A stretch of 64,000 nucleotides of DNA from Opitutaceae bacterium (GTDB taxonomy: Bacteria > Verrucomicrobiota > Verrucomicrobiia > Opitutales > Opitutaceae): NCBI GenBank assembly GCA_028280945.1, contig JANQKV010000030.1:1-64000 (forward strand). Reading direction: 5' to 3'. A program made the translations under genes and the position numbers. This document shows, in pieces, positions 27,479-36,222 of the stretch (its first letter is position 1; each line of letters opens with the position of its first letter). The notes under the pieces are model-generated. The model searched no databases and was not told where the DNA came from. It saw only the letters and a program-made list of their open reading frames with translations.

Positions 27479-29596
27479 ATGAAAACCCTCCTCAAACTTC
27501 TTCTTTTTTTCGGAATTGTCTCATTGGTGGCGGCGGAAAGCTACCAACTCTCCTTCGCACCGGAAACACCGGTGCAGGAATACGCGATCGGACGATTGAC
27601 CCAGGCCTTGGCTGCCGCGGATTACACCCCGACGGGAGCAGAACCAGACTGCTTGATCTCGGTCGAGTTCGATGGCGGACTCGCGGCCGAAGGATATGGT
27701 CTGGAGGTGAGTGCCGATGCCATGACGCTCTCGGTGGCCGACGACCGGGGTTTGCTTTATGGAGTGCTGGACGTGGCCGAGAGCCTTGCCCACGGCGTCC
27801 CGCTTTCTCAACTTGCCGGCAAGTCCTCCGCCCCGGCCAACGGATTCCGCGCCATCAAATTCAATTTGCCTTGGCGCTCCTATCGGTTCGGACCGGCGCT
27901 CGCCCAGCACATGGAGACGGCTCGCGACCTGGTCTTTTGGGAGCGGTTTCTCGATATGATGGCAGAGAATCGATTCAACGCCCTCACGCTGTGGAATCTG
28001 CACCCCTTCAGCTACATGATCCGGGCAGAGAACTTCCCTTTTGCGTGTGACCTGAAAACCGACGCGGAGCTGGCGGATTGGCAGTCTTTTTATCGTCAGC
28101 TTTTCCAAATGGCGGCCGACCGCGGCATCGACACTTACGTGGTCAACTGGAACATCTTTGTGCCCGACGGATTTGTGGAGCACTATGACCTGCCGCGCGA
28201 CCGCAACGTCCACCGGTGGAACGAATCCGTCTCCCCCGAGATGGATGCATTGATCCGCCAATACACGCGGGAGAGTGTCAGCCAAACCCTCAATGAATAC
28301 CCCAATCTCACCGGCATCGGCTTGAGCTTGGGAGAGGCCATGAACGGCATGAACGAGCACCAGCGCCAGGAATGGGTGCTCGACACCATCGTGCGCGGGG
28401 TGCAGGAGGCCGACCGGCCTGCTCGCTTGATCCACCGCGTGCCGTTCTCCGGCGGGGATCGCAACTTTGGCGACATGGACAAGGGCACGGAAATTCTCAC
28501 CCGTCAGGCGCTGGAGGGGATCACCGGCGTGGAAGGCCCGATCCTGGTCGAGGTCAAATTCAACTGGTCTCATGCGCACAGCACGCCCGACCTGGTGAAG
28601 GTTCACGGCGGTTTCATTTCCGACACCTACTGGAACCCTCCGCCCGACGACTACGAGCTCATCTGGATGGCCCGCAATGAGGACTTCTTCTTCCTGCGGT
28701 GGGGACAGGCGGACTTCATTCGCGAACACATCCGGCGCAACCGCCACCCCTACGTCGGCGGCTACTTTGTGGGGTCGGAGATGTATATTCCGGCCCTCGA
28801 TTACTTCACCCGCCCGGAGCGTCAGGTGGACTGGGACTACGCCTTCGAGCGTCAGTGGCTGTTCTACCAGATGTGGGGCCGTCTGCTTTACGACCCGACC
28901 ACTCCGGACGAAGTGTTCGTGCGCTCGTTCGCCCGGCGTTACGGTGACGATTATGCACAGCTGTTTGATGCCTACGCGGTGGTTTCACAGGTGCCGCTGC
29001 TCATCTGTTCCAACTGGGATGTGACCAACGACCGCTCCATTTACGCGGAGATGTTCATGTCCAACCGACGCCAACCGGAAAGGCGGGCCACGCTCATCAG
29101 CGTGCAGAATCTGATCGCCGATCGTCCCCTCGACCCGCGGTTTGTCTCCATCCGGGACTATGTGGCGGCCAGCATTTCCCGCCGGCCCTTTGATACCGGG
29201 CGGGTGATTCCGCCGGCCTTGGCCGATGAGTTCGAGTCACTTGGCCATCGGGCGCTGCGTTTGATTCTAGGTCTCGACCCGGCGAATGACTCGCTCGCCT
29301 ACGAGATTGGTGATGTGCGGGCGTGGTCTCGTCTCGCCCTATACATGGCCGACAAGATTCGGGGCGCCACGGCGTTTCATTTCTTCGAGGAGACCGGGGA
29401 AGCGGTATATCAACAACAGGCGGTCGCCCATCTCACGGCGGCGCGTGAACACTGGATCGAACTGGTGGCCGTCACCACGGATCTCTACCCGGAGGCCTAC
29501 TGCCAAATCCTGCCCAATGGCCTGGAAGAAACGTGGCACTGGTCGCGTCTTCTGCCGGCGGTGCAAGCCGATATCGATTTTGTCGCCGGACCCTAA
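27479..29596 (+). CDS. exported GH67-like protein, second of a tandem pair
   Basis: The start at 27479 gives 705 residues with an immediate signal peptide (KTLLKLLLFFGIVSLVAAES). The domain order mirrors the preceding gene: an N-terminal fold with GLLYGVLDVAESLAHG, then a barrel with FNALTLWNLHPFSYMI, YVVNWNIFVPDGF and GIGLSLGEAMNGM (Glu in the same position as in the paralogue), then WNWxx-type strands and a helical C-terminus. Sequence identity to its neighbour is moderate and the lengths are close, so the pair arose by an old duplication and probably cleaves related linkages. It lies between sulfatases in the operon, supporting a role in the same sulfated polysaccharide. The exact glycoside hydrolase family is not recognised. 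Confidence 0.65.
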   Translation: MKTLLKLLLFFGIVSLVAAESYQLSFAPETPVQEYAIGRLTQALAAADYTPTGAEPDCLISVEFDGGLAAEGYGLEVSADAMTLSVADDRGLLYGVLDVAESLAHGVPLSQLAGKSSAPANGFRAIKFNLPWRSYRFGPALAQHMETARDLVFWERFLDMMAENRFNALTLWNLHPFSYMIRAENFPFACDLKTDAELADWQSFYRQLFQMAADRGIDTYVVNWNIFVPDGFVEHYDLPRDRNVHRWNESVSPEMDALIRQYTRESVSQTLNEYPNLTGIGLSLGEAMNGMNEHQRQEWVLDTIVRGVQEADRPARLIHRVPFSGGDRNFGDMDKGTEILTRQALEGITGVEGPILVEVKFNWSHAHSTPDLVKVHGGFISDTYWNPPPDDYELIWMARNEDFFFLRWGQADFIREHIRRNRHPYVGGYFVGSEMYIPALDYFTRPERQVDWDYAFERQWLFYQMWGRLLYDPTTPDEVFVRSFARRYGDDYAQLFDAYAVVSQVPLLICSNWDVTNDRSIYAEMFMSNRRQPERRATLISVQNLIADRPLDPRFVSIRDYVAASISRRPFDTGRVIPPALADEFESLGHRALRLILGLDPANDSLAYEIGDVRAWSRLALYMADKIRGATAFHFFEETGEAVYQQQAVAHLTAAREHWIELVAVTTDLYPEAYCQILPNGLEETWHWSRLLPAVQADIDFVAGP

Positions 29597-29611
29597 ACCG
29601 ATTTCTATCCC

Positions 29612-31183
29612 ATGCGTTTTCCACTTACCATCATCCTTCTCCTGGCCGCGCTCACCTTATCAGTGGTGGCCGACAGTCCGCGCCCCAATTTCCTGTTCGT
29701 GGCGGTCGATGACCTGAACGACTTCAGCGGCTATGCGGCGGAGGAGGCGGGCAATTTTCTGCAGGTGATTTATCCCGACCCCGAGGTGCGCACCGAAGTG
29801 GCGTCGCGATTGACCCCCAATCTCGATCGCATGGTCCGCCGCTCAGTACCGTTTACCCGGGCCTATTGCGCCTCGGCCCTGTGCGGACCGTCGCGCACGT
29901 CCCTCATGACCGGGGTGGCTCCGCACGTATCGGGATATTACCTGCACAGTAAGAATTTCCGCACCTACGATGCCCTGCACGATGTGGTGACCTTGCCGCA
30001 ACAGCTGCGCGCCCACGGTTACTTCACCGCCGGGGCGGGCAAGATCTACCACCGTTCACTGGGTGATGCCAACGGCACGGATGAAACCGACTGGGCCGAC
30101 GCCCGCCATTCCTGGGACACCTGGGTGAACCATGCGCAAGGGGCGGGAGGCAAACCCGGGCGCTACGCGCCACCGCGAGGCGGCAACATGCAGTTTGGCC
30201 GGGGCACGCAGCCCCTGAAAAAGACGGGCGATTGGCTGACGGCTGACTTCATCGCGCGCGTGTTGGAAAGGGGCTCGGCTCGAACGTCGGCCCGGCGTGG
30301 CAACCTGGGCCCGACCCGGATTTCCTTGCCCGACGACCAGCCGTTTTTTCTGGCTTGTGGCATCTTTCGTCCGCACCTGCCGTTCTACGCCCCGCCGGAG
30401 TTTTTTGACCTTTTTCCGACCGAGGAAATGACCGGTCTCAACCGGGAGAATCTGGATGCCATCATTGCCGACCTGGAAGACCTGCCGGCCGGGGCCGAGC
30501 GTTTCACCGACTTCAGGCACGGCAAGTTGCGGGCCATCATGGACCACGCCAATGAGATCGAAGGACGGGCAGGGGAGATCCCGGCGTGGCGGGCCATGGT
30601 GCAGTCCTACCTGGCCAGCGTGGCGTTTGCCGATGCCTGCCTGGGCCGCTTGTTTGCGGGACTCGAAAAGTCGCCCCGGGCCGACAATACCGTGCTCGTG
30701 CTGTGGAGTGACCACGGCTACCACGTCGGCCCCAAGTATCACGTGGCCAAGCAGGCGGTCTGGGAAAAGGCCAACCGGGTGGTCCTGATCATCAACGACC
30801 CCCGCAGCAAGCTTGGCCACGACGGCGAACCCCGCCGCCAGATCGTCAGCTTGAATGACATGTATCCGACCATCTGTGAACTGGCAGGCGTGCCGTTGCC
30901 CGGCCCCAACATCGGCCGCAGTTTGGTGCCGTTGCTGGCCTCGGCGGACGCGGATCCGGTTCGCCGTCATTTTGTCTTCACCTATCAGGAAGGCAACCAT
31001 GGCCTGCGCACTGCCACCCACGCCTACCTGCGCTACCGGGACGGCTCTGCCGAATTTTACGACATGGTCGCCGATCCCCGCCAGCTGATCAATCTCGCCA
31101 CCGAACCGTCCCGCGCTGCCGACGTCGCCCACCATGACGCCCTGCTCGAAGCATGGCTCGCTGACCCTGTGAACAACCAATGA
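29612..31183 (+). CDS. sulfatase, iduronate-2-sulfatase-like
   Basis: The 523-residue exported protein has a signal peptide (LTIILLLAALTLSVVA) and a core opening PNFLFVAVDDLNDFSGY. The maturation motif CGPSR starts at Cys91 in ASALCGPSRTSLMTG. The arrangement VDDLND plus GKIYHRS, SLPDDQPFFLACGIFRPHLPFYAPPEFFDLFP and LWSDHGYHVGPKYHVAKQAVWEKANRVVL is characteristic of iduronate-2-sulfatase-like enzymes (S1_7-like). The family typically removes 2-O-sulfate from uronic acids, which fits the neighbouring GH67-like genes. The ATG of the next sulfatase overlaps its stop codon by four bases. Confidence 0.92.
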   Translation: MRFPLTIILLLAALTLSVVADSPRPNFLFVAVDDLNDFSGYAAEEAGNFLQVIYPDPEVRTEVASRLTPNLDRMVRRSVPFTRAYCASALCGPSRTSLMTGVAPHVSGYYLHSKNFRTYDALHDVVTLPQQLRAHGYFTAGAGKIYHRSLGDANGTDETDWADARHSWDTWVNHAQGAGGKPGRYAPPRGGNMQFGRGTQPLKKTGDWLTADFIARVLERGSARTSARRGNLGPTRISLPDDQPFFLACGIFRPHLPFYAPPEFFDLFPTEEMTGLNRENLDAIIADLEDLPAGAERFTDFRHGKLRAIMDHANEIEGRAGEIPAWRAMVQSYLASVAFADACLGRLFAGLEKSPRADNTVLVLWSDHGYHVGPKYHVAKQAVWEKANRVVLIINDPRSKLGHDGEPRRQIVSLNDMYPTICELAGVPLPGPNIGRSLVPLLASADADPVRRHFVFTYQEGNHGLRTATHAYLRYRDGSAEFYDMVADPRQLINLATEPSRAADVAHHDALLEAWLADPVNNQ

Positions 31184-32568
31184 AACGCATCTCATCCCTC
31201 ATGGTCCGAATCTGCTCTTTCGCTCTGCTGCTTGCCTTTGGGTTGGCGGCCTCGGCCAACCCACCCAACATCCTCTTCATCATCTCCGACGACCTCGGCA
31301 CCAATGGGGTGGGTTACCTCGGCAACCCGGAAGTGCGCACGCCCGCGGTCGATGCCTTGGCCGCGCGGAGCCTTTCGCTTGAACGCATGTATGTGGCCTC
31401 GCCCAGTTGTGCCCCCTCCCGGGGAGCGATGTTATCGGGTATCATGCCGGCACGCAATGGGGCCGAACCCAACCACACCTACGTACGCAACGATGTCAGG
31501 CAATTGCCGTCCTATATGCGGGAACTGGGTTACGAAATCGCCGCCATTGGCAAGATCCAGCACGGCAAGGCGGGGGGCGCGGATTTCGACCACGAGGACC
31601 GCGCCATTTCCCCGGAAACCATTGGCAAGGTGGATGATTTCCTGGCGGCCCGCGACTCAACCAAACCACTGCTGCTGATGGTGGGAATCCGCGATCCGCA
31701 CACGCCTTGGCCGACCCCGACTTTTGAGCATTACAACGACGCTTCGTTGACCCTGCCTCCGCGATTCCTCGACACCCCGGAGTCGCGCGCCCGCTTTGCC
31801 AGCTATTACTCGGACGTCGAGATGATGGACCATCAGGTGGCGGCCACTTTGGAGGCCGCGGAAAAATACCTCGGCCCCGAAACCATCATCTTTTTCACCA
31901 GCGACCACGGCGCTCAATTGCCCTTTGGCAAGTGGAACAACTACGAGTCCAGCCTGCGGGTTCCAACCCTGGTTTATTGGCCGGGAGTCACCAAACCCGG
32001 GACCAAGTCCGGGGCCCTGATGTCCTTTGTCGACTGGGTGCCGACCTTGATCGAAATCGCCGGGGGTGAACCACCTGCGTCGGGCTATGCCGACGGGCAG
32101 ATCGACGGCCGTTCCATCATTGGGGTTCTTCGCGGGGAGACGAAACGGCATCGCGACTACGTGTTCGGCACCAACTCCTCGGCGGCCCATCACACCTATC
32201 CGCTGCGATCGGTCGTCAACGAACGCTACCGCTATGTGCGCAATGTGTATCCGGAACTCAACTTCACCGTGCAGACCGACCACAATCCCAAGGCCGGCGG
32301 GCATGCCCTGTGGCGTTCCTGGGTGAAGCTTGCCCAAACCGACCCCGCCGCCCGCACCTTTGTGTGGGACTACCACCAGCGCCCGGCGGAGGAGCTCTAC
32401 GACCTGCACGCGGATCCGACCGAACGGACGAACCTCGCCGGCGATCCCGCCCACGCTCAAACTCTGCGCAAACTGCGCGCTGTCACCGACGGTTGGATAC
32501 GTCAGAGCGGGGACCAGCTGCGGATGTATGGCCGCCCCATGGACGTCCTCCTTCCCGTCGACAACTAA
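31180..32568 (+). CDS. sulfatase, heparan N-sulfatase (S1_8)-like
   Basis: This 462-residue protein starts inside the previous stop codon (ATGA, 31180-31183), so translation is coupled. It has a signal peptide (ICSFALLLAFGLAASA) and the core opening PNILFIISDDLGTNGVGYLG. The maturation motif CAPSR starts at Cys77. IFFTSDHGAQLPFGKWNNYESSLRVPTLVYWPG and FVDWVPTLIEIAGGEPP resemble the first sulfatase in the operon, and the two look like diverged copies of a heparan N-sulfatase-type enzyme. It is the last gene before a change of gene content. A weak hairpin at about 32570-32583 could act as terminator. Confidence 0.92.
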   Translation: MKRISSLMVRICSFALLLAFGLAASANPPNILFIISDDLGTNGVGYLGNPEVRTPAVDALAARSLSLERMYVASPSCAPSRGAMLSGIMPARNGAEPNHTYVRNDVRQLPSYMRELGYEIAAIGKIQHGKAGGADFDHEDRAISPETIGKVDDFLAARDSTKPLLLMVGIRDPHTPWPTPTFEHYNDASLTLPPRFLDTPESRARFASYYSDVEMMDHQVAATLEAAEKYLGPETIIFFTSDHGAQLPFGKWNNYESSLRVPTLVYWPGVTKPGTKSGALMSFVDWVPTLIEIAGGEPPASGYADGQIDGRSIIGVLRGETKRHRDYVFGTNSSAAHHTYPLRSVVNERYRYVRNVYPELNFTVQTDHNPKAGGHALWRSWVKLAQTDPAARTFVWDYHQRPAEELYDLHADPTERTNLAGDPAHAQTLRKLRAVTDGWIRQSGDQLRMYGRPMDVLLPVDN

Positions 32569-32594
32569 CCTGATTCCTCAGGAAATCTCCCTTT

Positions 32595-32613
32595 TGTCAC
32601 TTAATAAGTGACA
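32595..32613. promoter_or_regulatory. 19-base perfect palindrome upstream of the permease
   Basis: TGTCACTTA-A-TAAGTGACA is a perfect 9+9 inverted repeat around one central A, about 87 bases before the permease start. It lacks the GC-rich stem and U-tract of a terminator and looks like an operator. Related Acidobacterial-type permeases are often next to PadR-family regulators, but none is encoded here, so the binding protein is unknown. Confidence 0.55.
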
Positions 32614-32699
32614 TCGGGGAGCACCATCTCGCGCTGGGTGGTGGAATTGGGGCAAAAAACTGAAACTTTTGCACACATTGCGGGGTGTTCCGTTTCAGC

Positions 32700-35121
32700 A
32701 TGCTTTCCGATCTCCGCTTTACCCTCCGTTCGCTGCGCAAGTCACCGGGCTTCACTTTCGTGGCGATATTTACCTTGGCCCTCGGGTTGAGCGTGAACAC
32801 GACGATGTTCAGCATCGTCAATGCGGTTCTGTTCAAGGGGCTGCCCTACGAGGATCAGGATTCCTTGGTTTCGATCAACCTCGCCAGCCCCGAACGGGGC
32901 TGGGACCGGATGTCCCTGTCGATGGCGGAGTTCAATGATCTGGTTGAGGTTCAGACTTCCTTTCAGCACCTCTCCGCCCGGCAATCGGGCACCTTCAACA
33001 TCAGCGGCAGCGATCTGACTCCGGAACGGTTTACCGGCACTTGGATGACGGGTCCGGGCCTGGAGCTGATTGGTGTCCGGCCCCGAATGGGCCGCTGGTG
33101 GGAGGCATCTGATAACGCTCCGGATGCGGCTCCCGTGGTTGTCATTAGCGAACGAATGTGGGCAACCCGCTTCGGGTTGGCCCCCGACATCATCGGACAA
33201 ACGCTTCGAGCCAACGGGGAGGTTGCCACCATCATTGGAGTGACCGATGGAGAGTTTGATTACCCCAATGATAGTGATGTCTGGATGCCTCGCCGTTACA
33301 CGCGCACCGGCGAGGAGCGTGACACGCGCTATCTCCAGATCGATGCCCGCCTCAACCCGGGAGTCTCACTCGCAACGGCTCAGCAGGAGCTCGAAGTGAT
33401 CTTTTCCCGTTGGGTGCAGGCCTATCCGGACGATTACGAGGGGTTGGAGATCCGGGCTGCTTTGATGTGGGATAACTTTGTGAGTGGCGATGTGAAGCAG
33501 ATGCTTGCGATCATGATGGGAGCCGTAACGGTGGTCCTGTTGATCGCCTGCACCAACGTTGCCAACCTGTTGCTGGTGCGCGGGGGAGGACGGGCCAAGG
33601 AGATCGCAATCCGGTCCGCTTTGGGAGGCACGCGTTCAAGCGTATTGCGTCTGGCTTTGCTGGAGAGCCTGGTTTTGGCAGCGGCTGGCGCAGCGATAGG
33701 TCTGCCTCTTGCTCACATGATGATGCGGGCGTTTGAATATGCGATCGCCAACTCGGGGGACGGTCCTCCCGCTTGGTTCAAATTGGAAGTGGACGGACTG
33801 GTCATGGTTTACGTGGTGGCCGCAGTCCTGTTTTCCTGCCTCTTGGCCGGCTTGATGCCGGCCTTGAGGATGATTCGCACGAACCTATCGTCGTTTCTCA
33901 ACGATGCATCCCGCGGATCAACGGGAGCCGCCTCGGGCAAGCTCACGCGGGCGCTGGTGGTGGCGGAGGTAGCATTTTCCTGTGTGCTGCTGGTGATGTC
34001 GGGCCTGATGATACGTTCGGTGGTGGCGGCAGCCAACGTCCCCTTGGGCTACGACCCGACGGGCATCATGACGGCACGCGTGGGGTTGCCCGAGACCCAG
34101 TATACCGAGGAGGACGAACAGATCCGATTCTTCGGAGATCTGCGGAGGAGCCTGGCTCGCCACCCGGAGGTTACCGCAGTGGGGATTTCGTCCCGCCTGC
34201 CGACATGGGAGGGAGCCAATCGTTTGGTTCTCGAAAACTCGGATTTAGCCGGAGGAGAAAAACAACCGGAAACGGGGGCGGGCCACGTTTCCCCGGGGTG
34301 GATGGAGTTGATGGGCGTGGCACCTCTTGAGGGGCGGGATTTCGATGATCGCGACACCATGGCGCGGGACAGGGGTGGCGATGGTGAACGCAGAGTTCGC
34401 ACAATCTTTCTGGCCTGGCCGGAGTGCGGTCGGGCAACGGTTTAAACTAGGCGAATCCGACGAGGTTCTGGACGAACCATGGATAACGATAGTTGGAGTG
34501 ATGCCCACACTCTACCAAGGTGACTTTGAAGAGGATGCTGGTCCGCAGGTTTACATGCCGCTTGCTCAACAGGCCCGGCGCTACAACTCGGTCTATTTGC
34601 GAACCGTTGACAGCAACTTTTCCCGGGCAGCGGAAATTATGCGGGAGGAGGTGCGCAAACTCGACCCCGATTTGCCAATCTATTGGGTTCAGCCGCTGCA
34701 ACAGCACCTCGATACGGCGCTCTTCCAGAAGAAGCTGTTTGCTTGGATTTTTGGCATTTTCGGCGGGGTGGCGCTGCTGCTGGCCGGGGTCGGCATCTAT
34801 GGGGTGATGGCCTACAGCGTTAGCCGGCGCACTCAGGAGATCGGGGTGCGCATGGCCCTTGGCGCCACTCCGAAAGGGATTCTCGGCTTGGTTCTTCGAC
34901 AAGGGGGAGTGCACCTGCTGGTTGGCATGGTGCTTGGGTTGGGGCTGGCGTTCTTCGCGAGCCAACTGCTCGGCTCTTTCCTTTACGGCGTCGCGCCGGG
35001 CGATCCAGCAACCTTTGGCGGCACCCTGCTGGTGCTGCTGACGGCCGGCGTGCTGGCTTGTTTGGTCCCCGCGCTGCGCGCCCTGCGGGTCAGCCCCATG
35101 GAGGCCTTGCGCTACGAGTGA
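32700..35121 (+). pseudogene. ADOP/MacB-type ABC permease, frameshifted
   Basis: Two overlapping frames together encode one duplicated permease. The first (ATG at 32700, ending at 34445) has a membrane helix, a MacB-like periplasmic core and three FtsX-type helices, with VANLLLVRGGGRAKEIAIRSALGGTRSSVLRL. The second (from about 34376 to 35121) continues with VAMVNAEFAQSFWPGRSAVGQRF and a second FtsX set ending in RTQEIGVRMALGATP and SPMEALRYE. The family (Acidobacterial duplicated orphan permease) is about 800 residues in one frame. Removing one G from the run GGGG at 34372-34375 joins the frames exactly (ARDR-VAMVN). The break is thus a single-base insertion in a homopolymer, either a real mutation or a sequencing error. 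Confidence 0.8.
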
Positions 35122-35127
35122 CTTTGC

Positions 35128-36117
35128 TCATTTGCCGCCATACCAGAAGGCTCGTCGCCAATTGTGACGGCGCAGTTGGTCAAGGAGTTCGGGTTCGAGG
35201 TCGGGCAAGTTGCTCACCCCGCAATTCGCCTCGGCTTGGGCAACGTTGCGCATGCCGGGGATCACCAATGAGACCGCCGGGTGCGCGAGCACAAATTTGA
35301 GCGCGATCTGGGCCATCGTCAGTCCGCTGCCGGTGATATCCTCTTTGATCGCCTCGACGCGTTTCACTGTTCGCTCGATCCGATCCCCGGCGAAGTATCG
35401 GGACCGGAAATCATCATCGGCGAAAGTGGTATCAGAGGTGAATTTCCCGGTCAGCGCCCCTTCGTCGAAAGCGACCCGCACGATGACGCCGACACCACAT
35501 TCGGCGGCCACGTCCAACAATTCGGCGGCGGGTTCCTGTTCGAACAGGTTGTAGATGACTTGGACCGAATCGATCAAACCCCCGCGCATCAGATCGATGA
35601 CGGAATTCTGATCGTGCTCCGGTGTAGAGATGCCAATCAGCCCAACCTTACCTTCAGCTTGGATCTCGCGCAGGATCTTGAAAGGGGTCGGATTACGATT
35701 CCAGGCACGTGTCCAGGTGTGCAGCTGGAGGAGGTCAATTTTGTCCGTGCCCAAGGCCTCCAGGCGTTCGGCGATGTTTTCCCGCAAGTAAAATTCCGAA
35801 TAGCGCTCGTCGGCCCGGCAGTAGGGGGAGGGCGGCCATTCACCGTCCGCCGGCGGAGTCTTGGTGGCGACAAAAACCGGTTCAGTTTTCCCGGCGGCTT
35901 GTCGCTCGCGAAGGACCTGGCCAATAAGGCGTTCGCTGCGGCCGTTGCCGTAGCCGGCGGCGGTGTCGATGAAGTTGCAGCCGAGATCGAGGGCGTGATT
36001 GAGCGCGGCGAGCGACTCATTGTCGTCCTGGGCACCCCAACCGCCACCGATGGCCCAGGCCCCGAAACCGATTTCGGAGGTGGTGAAGTCGTGTTTGCCG
36101 AATTTGCGATAGTTCAT
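35128..36117 (-). CDS. aldo/keto reductase
   Basis: The 329-residue cytoplasmic protein begins MNYRKFGKHDFTTSEIGFGAWAIGGGWGA, the usual start of the short aldo/keto reductase group. The catalytic set is visible: Asp in FIDTAAGYGNGRSERLIG (with the Tyr of the same motif), Lys in VFVATKTPP and His in LLQLHTW. The C-terminal VIPGMRNVAQAEANCGV binds NADP(H). It reduces aldehydes or sugars, or oxidises them in reverse. It ends six bases from the convergent permease, and 105 bases separate it from the gamma-glutamyltransferase gene. A role in metabolising the released sugars is possible but unproven. Confidence 0.9.
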   Translation of the reverse strand: MNYRKFGKHDFTTSEIGFGAWAIGGGWGAQDDNESLAALNHALDLGCNFIDTAAGYGNGRSERLIGQVLRERQAAGKTEPVFVATKTPPADGEWPPSPYCRADERYSEFYLRENIAERLEALGTDKIDLLQLHTWTRAWNRNPTPFKILREIQAEGKVGLIGISTPEHDQNSVIDLMRGGLIDSVQVIYNLFEQEPAAELLDVAAECGVGVIVRVAFDEGALTGKFTSDTTFADDDFRSRYFAGDRIERTVKRVEAIKEDITGSGLTMAQIALKFVLAHPAVSLVIPGMRNVAQAEANCGVSNLPDLEPELLDQLRRHNWRRAFWYGGK

Positions 36118-36222
36118 GTTGGATAAAACAGGTGGTTGATTGGATTTGGTCAGTCTTGGAAAGGTAACTCCGTCAGTTTAACCAAGGCTGCAAGCGGGTG
36201 ATGCAATTGAGGCTCCGGAGGA

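Noticed and set aside
27521..28747. Minus-strand open frame of 408 codons
   Set aside because: It lies opposite the second GH67-like gene, which has a signal peptide and family motifs; the antisense frame has none.
34360..34400. Programmed ribosomal frameshift in the permease
   Set aside because: The GGGG-T context is not a canonical slippery heptamer and no strong downstream structure is evident, so a simple indel is preferred.
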